A stretch of DNA of 64,000 nucleotides from Paucilactobacillus kaifaensis (GTDB lineage: Bacteria > Bacillota > Bacilli > Lactobacillales > Lactobacillaceae), in the NCBI RefSeq assembly GCF_005405145.1, contig NZ_BJDM01000009.1, positions 1 through 64,000 on the forward strand. The letters run 5' to 3'. How positions within the stretch are numbered: the stretch's first letter is position 1; each line of letters starts with the position of its first letter. The notes below the pieces were generated by a model that did no database searches, was not told where the DNA came from, and saw only the letters and a list, made by a program, of their open reading frames with translations. Below, one piece after another: positions 50,105 to 58,109 of this stretch. Both the position numbers and the translations under genes were made by a program.

Positions 50105-51532
50105 TTAGTCATCGATACCAACAAAATCAAGATCAACTAATTGCGCAAAATCAGCCAACTGTTGTTCTGTCAATGCTAATGAGAATACTGTATGATGGCC
50201 GCCACCTTCGCGAATCCATGCTGTGGCTCCCTTCTTCAAGCCAACTTTTGGTGTCCAAAGTTGCTTTGCGACAGGTAAGTGTGGTGTATCTTCAGTTGGA
50301 GTATTTGCGTCAACACCATAAGAAATCATCTTGAAATCAGTACCCATGTCTGAGATAGTGACGTCAATTGCATCACCAGCAGAACCACTAAATACTAAAC
50401 GTGCAGGATCATCCTTACCACCAATATCAAGTGGGTGCACTTCAACACGTGGCTTGTCGCTAGCAATTGTTGGGTCAACTTCGAGCATGTGAGAACCAAG
50501 AATTGCTTCCTTACCCTTACGTAACTCTAATGTGTAATCTTCCATAAAGGCAGTTTGCTTGTTGTGGGACATAATCTTAAGCAAGCGTGTCAAAGCAGCT
50601 GTCTTCCAATCACCTTCAGCACCGAAACCATAACCTTCAGCCATCAATAATTGAGCAGCCAATCCAGGCAATTGCTTCAAGCCCCAAAGGTCTTCGAAGT
50701 TAGTAACAAAAGCACTGTAGTTGTTACGTTCCATGAATGCCTTCAAACCAAAGTATTGACGTAATTGTTCCTTAACTGATGCTTCAAATTTTTCTGGGGT
50801 ATTATCACCAACTACGAATGTATAATCTTTTTGCAGATCCTCGTACTTGGCATTCACATCATCTTCAGAAACATGTTTAATTTCTTCAACTAAATCGCCA
50901 ACACCATAGTAGTCAACAGTCCAACCAAATTTAATTTGGGCTGAAACCTTGTCACCTTCAGTAACGGCAACATTACGCATGTTATCACCGAAACGAACAA
51001 CCCGAAGCTTCTGGCTTTCGTTGTAAGCAACTGCGACATCTTCCCATTTGCCAATTTCATCTTGAGTTTCTTCATCACCCCACCAGCCATAAACAATCTT
51101 GTTGTTTACGCCTAGACGAGCATTGATGTAACCATACTCACGATCACCATGGGCACTTTGGTTAAGGTTCATATAATCAAAATCAATTGTGTCATATGGG
51201 ATCTTATTCAAAAATTGAGTTGCTAAATGAAGTAATGGCTTTTGGAGCAACTTAGTTCCTTGAATCCAGTTTTTGGCTGGTGAGAACGTATGCATCCAAG
51301 TAATCACACCGGCAACATTATCGTTGTAATTAACTTCCTTCATAAACTTAGTAATACTGTCTGCGGTTGTTGCCACAATCTTGAAAACAACTTTATATGG
51401 TAATTTACCGCTTTCATTTAACTTTTCAACAATTTCACGGGCATCTTTTTCAACTGACTTTAACTGTTCTTCACCATACAAATGCTGACTACCAACAGCA
51501 AACCAAAATTCATAATCTGGTACCTGTAACAT
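50105..51532 (-). CDS. araA: L-arabinose isomerase
   Basis: The enzyme converts L-arabinose to L-ribulose in the cytoplasm. The N-terminal [29 protein letters not shown], the metal-site region [17 protein letters not shown] and the late [11 protein letters not shown] are all characteristic. The 475-residue length is normal. The ATG at 51532 follows AAAGGAG; a seven-codon longer frame overlaps the ribosome site. It is transcribed alone: no araB or araD lies in this window. The leader carries an AraR-type box, a cre-like site and two GTTCACAAACC motifs, so induction by arabinose and glucose repression are likely. Confidence 0.96.
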   Translation of the reverse strand: MLQVPDYEFWFAVGSQHLYGEEQLKSVEKDAREIVEKLNESGKLPYKVVFKIVATTADSITKFMKEVNYNDNVAGVITWMHTFSPAKNWIQGTKLLQKPLLHLATQFLNKIPYDTIDFDYMNLNQSAHGDREYGYINARLGVNNKIVYGWWGDEETQDEIGKWEDVAVAYNESQKLRVVRFGDNMRNVAVTEGDKVSAQIKFGWTVDYYGVGDLVEEIKHVSEDDVNAKYEDLQKDYTFVVGDNTPEKFEASVKEQLRQYFGLKAFMERNNYSAFVTNFEDLWGLKQLPGLAAQLLMAEGYGFGAEGDWKTAALTRLLKIMSHNKQTAFMEDYTLELRKGKEAILGSHMLEVDPTIASDKPRVEVHPLDIGGKDDPARLVFSGSAGDAIDVTISDMGTDFKMISYGVDANTPTEDTPHLPVAKQLWTPKVGLKKGATAWIREGGGHHTVFSLALTEQQLADFAQLVDLDFVGIDD

Positions 51533-51557
51533 ATCGCAGTCTCCTTTAATCAAATTT

Positions 51558-51591
51558 GTTCACAAACCACACTTAGTAATGTTCACAAACC
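51558..51591. promoter_or_regulatory. Two GTTCACAAACC motifs before araA
   Basis: GTTCACAAACC occurs at 51558-51568 and 51581-51591, 23 bases apart (about two helical turns). The first is part of the dyad TTTGTTCACAAA. The same 11-mer is found inverted before the GH43 gene at 56970. Confidence 0.55.
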
Positions 51592-51606
51592 AAGTGTTCC
51601 ATATCT

Positions 51607-51620
51607 TTAAAGCGCTCACA
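51607..51620. promoter_or_regulatory. cre-like site before araA
   Basis: TTAAAGCGCTCACA fits 12 of 14 cre positions and lies in the araA promoter region. Confidence 0.5.
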
Positions 51621-51635
51621 AGTACAGTGTAAAAT

Positions 51636-51651
51636 ATTTGTCCGTATAAAT
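51636..51651. promoter_or_regulatory. AraR-type operator before araA
   Basis: ATTTGTCCGTATAAAT is close to the known AraR consensus ATTTGTACGTACAAAT. AT-rich partial copies follow near 51667 and 51705. AraR is encoded next to it. Confidence 0.75.
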
Positions 51652-51756
51652 CAAGAAGAATTTATTTATTTGTATAAAAAACACAACAGCGCATGAGTAG
51701 ATTATACAAACAATAACCTGCTCGTTCTCTGTCGTGCTTTTAATCGATAAAATCAG

Positions 51757-52839
51757 TCACTTCTCCAACAATTTACCTGAAGACTTTCTGATAATCATCT
51801 CCGGTTGATATACCATGGATTTAACATCCTCATTTTGAATCATCTTAATAATCATATTACCGGCATCAATGCCCATTTTCTCTTTTTCGTGATTCATTGT
51901 CGTTAGACTTGGTTCAATGAACTTACTCAATTGATAATCATCAAATCCAACCACAGCAACATCTTTAGGCACCTTTAAATCTAATGAACGAATAATATCA
52001 ATCAGTTGAATTGCCAGTTGGTCATTATAGCAAACAAGAGCTGTTGGTCGGTCATCTCGTGATAAGATCGTCGAGATTTTTTCGAAAATCTTCGACATTT
52101 CATCACTAGATTGGTACATCACAATTTCGCTCAAATATGAAATCTCTGGATGTTTAGAATAGGCTTGAACAAAGCCATTCATCCGATGCACGCCTTGAAC
52201 GTCATCGATTTGAAATGCACCAAGAATACGTTCGTGTCCTTGCTTCAGTAAATATTCTGTCAATTGCTGCTCTGCAGCCATATCTGCAGTACCAATATAA
52301 GGGAAATCCAAATCTTGATAATGGGCATTAATAAATAGCGTTGGTATCCCGCTCTCTTTAATTCGTCGATAAATATCTAAGTTGGGGTTAGGCAATGCAC
52401 TTTGAGTTGGTTCAACAATCAATGCATCTACATTAATATCTAACATCCGAATTAAGCTCTGACGTTCCTTATCATGATTATTGTGCGTATTACTAATGAT
52501 TATCGAATAACCGTTATTGGATACCACCCGGTCGATTCCACTGATGATATTGGGGAAGATATAGTCAGCAATGTGCGTTGTAATCACACCAACCATTTTA
52601 TTATTAACCTGTACGACTCGTTCTTTTTGCCAATCATCGACATACATCCCGCCACCTTGAATGCGATAGATATAGTGTTCATTTTGCAAATCACCGATCG
52701 CCCGTCGCACCGTATATCTACTAACACTAAACTGATTCATTAACTCAGATTCAGTTGGCAACTTATCAGATACTTGATACTTACCGGAAATAATATCGTT
52801 TTTTATTCCCTGTTTTACAGTTTCATATTTAGTTTCCAC
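51757..52839 (-). CDS. araR: Arabinose operon repressor AraR (GntR-type HTH with LacI-type sensor)
   Basis: A GntR winged helix (residues 5-70: LPTESELMNQFSVSRYTVRRAIGDLQNE) is fused to a LacI/PurR-like sugar-binding domain (VGVITTHIADYIFPNIISGIDRV, then VAVVGFDDYQLS). This chimera is characteristic of AraR, which leaves DNA on binding L-arabinose. It has 360 residues. The GTG at 52839 has GAGGAGC upstream. It is transcribed in the same direction as araA, just upstream of it, and AraR-type boxes flank it on both sides, suggesting self-control. Confidence 0.9.
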   Translation of the reverse strand: METKYETVKQGIKNDIISGKYQVSDKLPTESELMNQFSVSRYTVRRAIGDLQNEHYIYRIQGGGMYVDDWQKERVVQVNNKMVGVITTHIADYIFPNIISGIDRVVSNNGYSIIISNTHNNHDKERQSLIRMLDINVDALIVEPTQSALPNPNLDIYRRIKESGIPTLFINAHYQDLDFPYIGTADMAAEQQLTEYLLKQGHERILGAFQIDDVQGVHRMNGFVQAYSKHPEISYLSEIVMYQSSDEMSKIFEKISTILSRDDRPTALVCYNDQLAIQLIDIIRSLDLKVPKDVAVVGFDDYQLSKFIEPSLTTMNHEKEKMGIDAGNMIIKMIQNEDVKSMVYQPEMIIRKSSGKLLEK

Positions 52840-52856
52840 AATTTTATTGCTCCTCG

Positions 52857-52870
52857 ATAAAACGCTTTAA
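52857..52870. promoter_or_regulatory. Weak cre-like site before araR
   Basis: The minus-strand reading TTAAAGCGTTTTAT fits 12 of 14 cre positions, 18 bases before the araR start. Confidence 0.35.
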
Positions 52871-52940
52871 CTTATACTATAGCATGTTGTTAGGTCTTTT
52901 TCATATTTAATTCATCAGATAAATAATTCATTACCGTTTA

Positions 52941-52956
52941 TTTATCCGTATAATAT
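52941..52956. promoter_or_regulatory. AraR-type operator between araR and the phosphatase gene
   Basis: ATTTATCCGTATAATA shares the centre TCCGTATAA with the box before araA. It could serve both divergent genes. Confidence 0.55.
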
Positions 52957-53068
52957 CATTTCCCAATACTATTAACAGGTCACAGTAATTATTTTTTAAA
53001 TTCATAGTGTTTATATGAAAATGTCGTTATAATTGAAGTTATTAAGTAGAATTTTAAGGAGGTCTACC

Positions 53069-53725
53069 ATGAAAACTATCACTGCATATTTTGTACGTCA
53101 CGGTCAAACAATGTTAAATCGTTATAACAAGGTTCAAGGATGGATTGACTCTCCATTAACCGATAAGGGAATTGCTGATGCCATTAGTGCCGGTAAACGT
53201 TTAGCTGACATTGATTTTTCAGCTGCCTTTAGTAGTGATTCTGGTCGTGCAATTGAAACTAACCGATTGATCTTAAAACAAAATCCGCATAATATGCATA
53301 TAATTTCATATCAATTTCCGGAGCTGCGCGAACAATGTCATGGCTACTTTGAAGGTAACGATTTAAGCCAAATGTGGCAGTTCGTTGGCGAACAGGTGCA
53401 AACCACTTCAGAAGCTGGTATTATGGGCAAATTTGGCCTTGAAAAAGCTCGTGATTTAATTTACCAAGCCGATCTCTATCACGATGCGGAAAATAATGCT
53501 ATGTTTTGGAAACGACTCGACCGTGGTTTTCAAAAACTCCTGCAAAACTCTAGTAACGGAGATAATATCTTAGTTGTTTCGCACGGTAATACCATTCGCT
53601 CAATCATTTCGCGGTACGCTCCTGAGCTCGATTTGGGAATTCCAACTCAAAATGGTAGTGTCACTAAAATTACTTTAACTGAACCACAAAAACTGCAAAT
53701 TCAATATTTCAATAAATTAGACTAA
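53069..53725 (+). CDS. Histidine phosphatase (phosphoglycerate mutase-like)
   Basis: The 218-residue protein has the phosphohistidine motif FVRHGQTMLNRYNKVQGWIDSPLT near its start and the second His in VVSHGNTIRS. It belongs to the PhoE/GpmB-like branch of broad phosphatases, not the glycolytic mutase, which has a different loop. The ATG at 53069 follows AAGGAGG. It is followed after 19 bases by an aldo/keto reductase on the same strand, and an AraR-type box lies upstream, so it may be part of the arabinose response. Confidence 0.88.
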   Translation: MKTITAYFVRHGQTMLNRYNKVQGWIDSPLTDKGIADAISAGKRLADIDFSAAFSSDSGRAIETNRLILKQNPHNMHIISYQFPELREQCHGYFEGNDLSQMWQFVGEQVQTTSEAGIMGKFGLEKARDLIYQADLYHDAENNAMFWKRLDRGFQKLLQNSSNGDNILVVSHGNTIRSIISRYAPELDLGIPTQNGSVTKITLTEPQKLQIQYFNKLD

Positions 53726-53744
53726 TTTAGGAGGCTATCGATTC

Positions 53745-54593
53745 ATGAATATTTCAGATAACTTATTAACATTAGCTGATGGCAACAAAATGCCTCAGCA
53801 AGGATTTGGTGTTTATAAAATCACCAATCACCAAGAATTCTCAGATTCCATTAAGGCTGCCTGGGAGTCTGGATATCGACTATTTGATACAGCTCAGATG
53901 TATGAAAATGAACAATTTCTGGGTGAAGCTTTGCATAATTTGCAAGTGCCACGAGCAAAAACATTTATCACTACCAAAATTTCGGAGGCTAATCAGGGGT
54001 ATAATAATACTATTGTCTCACTAAAAGCATCGCTGACTAAGCTTCAAACAGATTACGTCGATCTATTATTAATTCATTGGCCAATTAATACTGAATTTTT
54101 TGATACTTGGCGAGCGTTTGAAGATTTGAAAAAAGAAGGCTTGACTAAGTCAATCGGAGTCAGCAACTATGGTATGGTCCACCTACAATACCTAGCCACC
54201 CAAGCACACGAATTGCCAGTTGTTAACCAAATTGAAGTCAGCCCTTACATGAGTCAGAAGCCATTATTAAAATTCCATCAAGAACACAACATCGTTACTC
54301 AAGCTTGGAGCCCATTGGGACGTGGTAAGATCTTAAATGATCCCGTGCTAGTTGAACTTGCCCAAACAAAAAAACGTTCAGTTGCTCAAGTCATTTTAAG
54401 ATGGCACTTGCAAAACGGGGTATCCTTCATTCCTAAATCAACTCACGCAACCCGAATTGCCGAGAATGCTGCTATCTATGACTTTGAACTATCCAAATCG
54501 GAAATGGCTATTGTAGATTCTGCTAATAAAAACCACCGAGTTAGTAAGGAACCTGAATTGGTGTATGAATTCGGCGAACAATATCCGTATTAG
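53745..54593 (+). CDS. Aldo/keto reductase, 2,5-diketogluconate reductase type
   Basis: The 282-residue TIM-barrel reductase of the AKR5 type has GYRLFDTAQMYENE (Asp, Tyr), FITTKISEANQGY (Lys) and DLLLIHWP (His) as the catalytic tetrad. The C-terminal VIPKSTHATRIAEN cofactor motif is close to the IPKS of the family. It reduces sugars or keto acids with NADPH. ATG at 53745 follows AGGAGG. Co-transcribed with the phosphatase gene and ended by a strong terminator. Confidence 0.9.
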   Translation: MNISDNLLTLADGNKMPQQGFGVYKITNHQEFSDSIKAAWESGYRLFDTAQMYENEQFLGEALHNLQVPRAKTFITTKISEANQGYNNTIVSLKASLTKLQTDYVDLLLIHWPINTEFFDTWRAFEDLKKEGLTKSIGVSNYGMVHLQYLATQAHELPVVNQIEVSPYMSQKPLLKFHQEHNIVTQAWSPLGRGKILNDPVLVELAQTKKRSVAQVILRWHLQNGVSFIPKSTHATRIAENAAIYDFELSKSEMAIVDSANKNHRVSKEPELVYEFGEQYPY

Positions 54594-54607
54594 AACAAAT
54601 AGTTAAT

Positions 54608-54645
54608 AAAAAGCCGCCAGATCTTTGCAGATCTGACGACTTTTT
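54608..54645. terminator. Bidirectional terminator
   Basis: AAAAAGCCGCCAGATCT and AGATCTGACGACTTTTT pair with two mismatches around TTGC. It separates the aldo/keto reductase gene from the convergent symporter gene. Confidence 0.88.
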
Positions 54646-54671
54646 ATTTGAACATTAATGAGATCAAACGC

Positions 54672-55940
54672 TTAGGATTCTGGCGCCTTCACCTCTCCAG
54701 CTTGAACTGGATCTTCTTTTGTCATACCAACTAAGGCAATGATGGTAACGACAGCAACTAATGCTGCAAGAACAAAGTATGTGTGTTGGAAACCAATGGA
54801 ATCGTACAGGTCACCGGCAACTGTCGAGAAGATAAATAACGAAATTTGCTTAGCAAAATTAAAGGCTAACGCGTAAATTGTTGCATAAAGCTTCAAGTCA
54901 AATGCACCAGCAATATACTTCATAGTTGAAACTAAGAATAAAGGCATTTCGAATGATGCAATTAAACGAACAAATGTTAAGAACCAGAAATTTGGAGCAA
55001 TAGCACTTAAAGTAATTCGTAAGAATGTTAATACCCCATAAGCAATCAAACCGTTCTTAGCACCAATCTTGTTAATAATCCATGGCATTGGAATCATCAA
55101 AATAGCTTCCAATGCAATTTGAGTAGTCAACAGACGACTGTATGCCACAGTACCAGCATTGGCACTGCTAAAGAATGTTTGATAGAACACAGGAAACTGT
55201 TGATCGAAAACATCATAAATAGCTGAAGTACCCATAAAGAAGATACTTAGAAGCCAGAAATTACGAATCTTGAAAATTGATAAAATAGTCTTACGGTTAA
55301 GTGGGGCTGAGCTTGTACCTTCAGCAGCTTTAGCATTATCAAAATTAATCTTGTCGCCAAATAATACTAAACCAGTCAAAATAATACCAGCTAAAGAACA
55401 AATCCAAAATACCATGAATGGGTTCTTAACAAACACCAATCCAGCAACAAATGATGCTAAGGCACCACCAATTGAACCACCCATTCGTGAGTGGCCATAT
55501 TCGAATCCATTAGCTAAGCTAGCACGTTCAACGTAAGATTCAATAACAGCAACCCCACCATTAAGAACATAGGCTAACGCAAAACCGCCAATAACAGCAC
55601 CAACTACAGCATTAAAATGTAAAATTGGAATAAATACCCATTGGAAGAATGGTCCAATTAAAATAGCTGCACAGGTAATTGATAAGAGCAAATTCTTTTT
55701 AAAAACCAGTTTATCAGAAACAATCCCGAAAACAGGTTGATAAAATAGTGAAGCAAAAGCTAAGAATGAGAACACGAATCCGGCTTGTCCACCAGTTAAA
55801 TTAGCCTCTTGTTTCAACCATAGAACTAAAAATCCTTGAACAATTTGCCAAATGAAGAAGTAACTAACATCCGTACCAAAGAAACTCCAAAAATGTTTTT
55901 TCGGTGCCGACGAATTATTGTTTTTATTTGTTGCGTCCAT
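54672..55940 (-). CDS. MFS oligosaccharide:H+ symporter (LacY-like family)
   Basis: The 422-residue membrane protein has 12 helices and resembles the OHS family of LacY and RafB. FFGTDVSYFFIWQIVQGFLVLWL forms helix 1, FGIVSDKL the loop after helix 2, and RMGGSIGGALASF helix 5. It lies 14 bases after the GH43 gene in the same operon, so it probably imports short arabino-oligosaccharides for cytoplasmic cleavage. ATG at 55940; a ribosome site overlaps the GH43 end (AGGATGG). Confidence 0.85.
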   Translation of the reverse strand: MDATNKNNNSSAPKKHFWSFFGTDVSYFFIWQIVQGFLVLWLKQEANLTGGQAGFVFSFLAFASLFYQPVFGIVSDKLVFKKNLLLSITCAAILIGPFFQWVFIPILHFNAVVGAVIGGFALAYVLNGGVAVIESYVERASLANGFEYGHSRMGGSIGGALASFVAGLVFVKNPFMVFWICSLAGIILTGLVLFGDKINFDNAKAAEGTSSAPLNRKTILSIFKIRNFWLLSIFFMGTSAIYDVFDQQFPVFYQTFFSSANAGTVAYSRLLTTQIALEAILMIPMPWIINKIGAKNGLIAYGVLTFLRITLSAIAPNFWFLTFVRLIASFEMPLFLVSTMKYIAGAFDLKLYATIYALAFNFAKQISLFIFSTVAGDLYDSIGFQHTYFVLAALVAVVTIIALVGMTKEDPVQAGEVKAPES

Positions 55941-55954
55941 ATTTTAACACCATC

Positions 55955-56923
55955 CTATTCATAATTATATGGAACTGGCTTCCCAAATACTGGGTTGCCT
56001 TCAGCATCATAAGTAAACGTTTGCACTTTAGTGTGACGGTTTGGATCATATAGCGGATCACCTTTAATATCTGAATAATTGCGGCAGTGATAAACCATCA
56101 CATCTTGAGTACCATCTTCTGAGACAGTAAACGAATTATGCCCTGGGCCAAGCTGATCGGTGCTTAAATCGCTTTGGAATACTGGTTCTTTTGATTTATG
56201 CCAACTCTTAGGGTCCAACACATCGTCAGTATCCTTGGCAGTTAGCATCCCCATGGCATAATTTTCATCGGTTGCACTAGCTGAGTATGTCATAAAGAAC
56301 TTACCATTACGATGTAAGACCGCTGGTCCTTCGTTAACCCAGAATCCCTTAATTTCCCAATCATATTCAGGTTTTGATAACATTACTGGTTTAGTTTTAA
56401 GTGTCCAAGGATTTTCCATTTCAGCGATATATAGGTTTGAATTACCCTTAATTGCCTTATCCTTTTGGGCCCAAACGTAGTAAAGTTTGTCGTTGTGTTC
56501 AAACACGGTTGCATCAAGACAGAAAGTGTCCTTGTCAGTTTTAACTTGGCCCTTTTCAACCCAGTTATCTTCAGTTTCCATAGGATCCTGAGCATCACAT
56601 TCGATGCAATACATACGATGAGTGAACATTCCAAGCTCGTCCAAATCTTCTGTATCCGTTGCAGCAAAATACACATACCACTTATTATCAATATAATGCA
56701 GTTCTGGAGCCCAAATGAGTTTGCTCATCTCGCCACTATCATGCTTGCGCCAGATCGTACGTGGGGTTGCATGTGCTAGAGCGTTAAGAGTCTTTGCCCT
56801 TCTGATTTCAATCAAATTATATGCAGGTACAGAAGCAGTGAAATAATAATAGCCGTCAGTATGTTTATAAATATATGGATCAGCTCGCTGAATAATCAGT
56901 GGGTTGATATATTTTTCTGTCAT
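55955..56923 (-). CDS. GH43 arabinofuranosidase, intracellular
   Basis: The 322-residue five-bladed propeller shows the GH43 triad: Asp in RADPYIYKH (general base), Asp in FCLDATVFEH (pKa modulator) and Glu in WVNEGPAVL (acid). It resembles the exo-alpha-1,5-L-arabinofuranosidases of lactobacilli (subfamily 26-like). There is no signal peptide, so it acts on imported oligosaccharides. The ATG at 56923 has AAAAGGTGG upstream. First gene of the operon with the LacY-like symporter; cre and GTTCACAAACC motifs precede it. A beta-xylosidase activity cannot be excluded. Confidence 0.88.
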   Translation of the reverse strand: MTEKYINPLIIQRADPYIYKHTDGYYYFTASVPAYNLIEIRRAKTLNALAHATPRTIWRKHDSGEMSKLIWAPELHYIDNKWYVYFAATDTEDLDELGMFTHRMYCIECDAQDPMETEDNWVEKGQVKTDKDTFCLDATVFEHNDKLYYVWAQKDKAIKGNSNLYIAEMENPWTLKTKPVMLSKPEYDWEIKGFWVNEGPAVLHRNGKFFMTYSASATDENYAMGMLTAKDTDDVLDPKSWHKSKEPVFQSDLSTDQLGPGHNSFTVSEDGTQDVMVYHCRNYSDIKGDPLYDPNRHTKVQTFTYDAEGNPVFGKPVPYNYE

Positions 56924-56969
56924 AACTTTTACCACCTTTTAAAATTAGATAGCTATAAAAAGATATGTG

Positions 56970-56980
56970 GGTTTGTGAAC
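56970..56980. promoter_or_regulatory. Inverted GTTCACAAACC motif before the GH43 gene
   Basis: GGTTTGTGAAC is the exact complement of the 11-mer that occurs twice before araA. Confidence 0.5.
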
Positions 56981-57000
56981 AATGTTATCTTAAACCGAAT

Positions 57001-57014
57001 CGAAACCGTTTTCA
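57001..57014. promoter_or_regulatory. cre-like site before the GH43 operon
   Basis: The minus-strand reading TGAAAACGGTTTCG fits 12 of 14 cre positions. It lies 78 bases before the GH43 start. Confidence 0.55.
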
Positions 57015-57135
57015 ACACCTTTTTGTTGATTCTAGGAAAAAATTTATACTACAATTAACTAAAAAGTTACTTATTTTTCAATTAATTCGTCTTTTTATTT
57101 ACTAAAAATCATATAAAAGTTATACTAATAATATA

Positions 57136-57149
57136 AAATAACGTTTTCA
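57136..57149. promoter_or_regulatory. cre site before the ArsR-type regulator gene
   Basis: The minus-strand reading TGAAAACGTTATTT fits 13 of 14 cre positions. It lies between an AT-rich promoter region and the ribosome site, a position typical of CcpA repression. Confidence 0.65.
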
Positions 57150-57167
57150 TTAATTGTGGGAGGAAGC

Positions 57168-58058
57168 ATGCAACTAGATATTTCCAATAATTCATTATTA
57201 GTTTATAAAGCATTAGCCAATCCAATGCGACTCAAAATCATTCAGATTTTAGCTCACGAACGGCTAAATGTTAAAGAAATTGCCAAGAAGTTAGGGATCA
57301 GCAACACAATTACCTTAAAACACCTTCAACAACTCGCGGATGCTGGTATCATCAACTTTGAAAAAGAAGGGCACAACAAAATCTCACGGCTTAAAGTCGA
57401 TAACATCTCCATTAGATTTCCAGAGCGAATCTATCCATCTTTTGAAGTCCATGAATCTAACATTCCAGTTGGGCACTATACTGATTTTTCAGTAGAGCCA
57501 TCATGTGGTTTAGCAGGAAAAACAGCTTACATCGGAAAGGTTGATAATCCGACTTATTTTATGGATCCTCATCGAATGGAAGCGGGTATGATTTGGTTTT
57601 CAAACGGATTTGTTGAGTACCAGGCGCCTAACTTCTTGACACAAAACGAACATTTAGAGATGTTAGACCTTTCAATGGAGCTAGGTTCAGAATTTCCATT
57701 TTCTAATAACGTATGGCCATCGGACATTACATTTTTTATTAATGAAGTTGAGATTGGTACATGGACCAGCCCTGGAGATTTCTCAGACACCCGTGGTAAG
57801 TACACGCCTGCCTGGGTTCCTGATAACGTAAACCAATATGGTATTCAAAAAATTCTGCGTATTACTGATCATGGTACTTATCTTGACGGTCAACCATTCA
57901 CCGATGTCTCACTCAACGATTTAGATACATCACAACAAACTTTTAAAATTCGGTTTGCAATTAAACCGGATGCTGTTAACAACGGTGGCTGTACTATTTT
58001 CGGCAAAGGGTTTGGTAACTATGATCAGGATATCAATATGAAATTATTCTATAGCTAA
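57168..58058 (+). CDS. ArsR-type HTH regulator with a large C-terminal beta domain
   Basis: Residues 8-85 form an ArsR-like winged helix (YKALANPMRLKIIQILAHERLNVKEIAKKLGISNT...LKHLQQLADAGII). About 200 further residues look beta-rich, with many aromatic residues (GHYTDFSVEPSCGL, NGFVEYQAPNF, FFINEVEIGTWTSPGDFSD). That part may sense a carbohydrate. Such a two-domain ArsR protein is uncommon. The ATG at 57168 follows GGGAGGAAG; it has 296 residues. It is divergent from the GH43-symporter operon and convergent with the large unrecognised enzyme gene, so it probably controls one or both. Confidence 0.78.
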   Translation: MQLDISNNSLLVYKALANPMRLKIIQILAHERLNVKEIAKKLGISNTITLKHLQQLADAGIINFEKEGHNKISRLKVDNISIRFPERIYPSFEVHESNIPVGHYTDFSVEPSCGLAGKTAYIGKVDNPTYFMDPHRMEAGMIWFSNGFVEYQAPNFLTQNEHLEMLDLSMELGSEFPFSNNVWPSDITFFINEVEIGTWTSPGDFSDTRGKYTPAWVPDNVNQYGIQKILRITDHGTYLDGQPFTDVSLNDLDTSQQTFKIRFAIKPDAVNNGGCTIFGKGFGNYDQDINMKLFYS

Positions 58059-58070
58059 TCTATGTATGCA

Positions 58071-58107
58071 CAAAGAGGTATCGGAAGTGTTTTCCGATAC
58101 CTCTTTG
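58071..58107. terminator. Bidirectional terminator hairpin
   Basis: CAAAGAGGTATCGGAA (58071-58086) and TTCCGATACCTCTTTG (58092-58107) are perfectly complementary around five bases. It lies between two convergent stop codons; the T runs are short. Confidence 0.8.
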
Positions 58108-58109
58108 TG

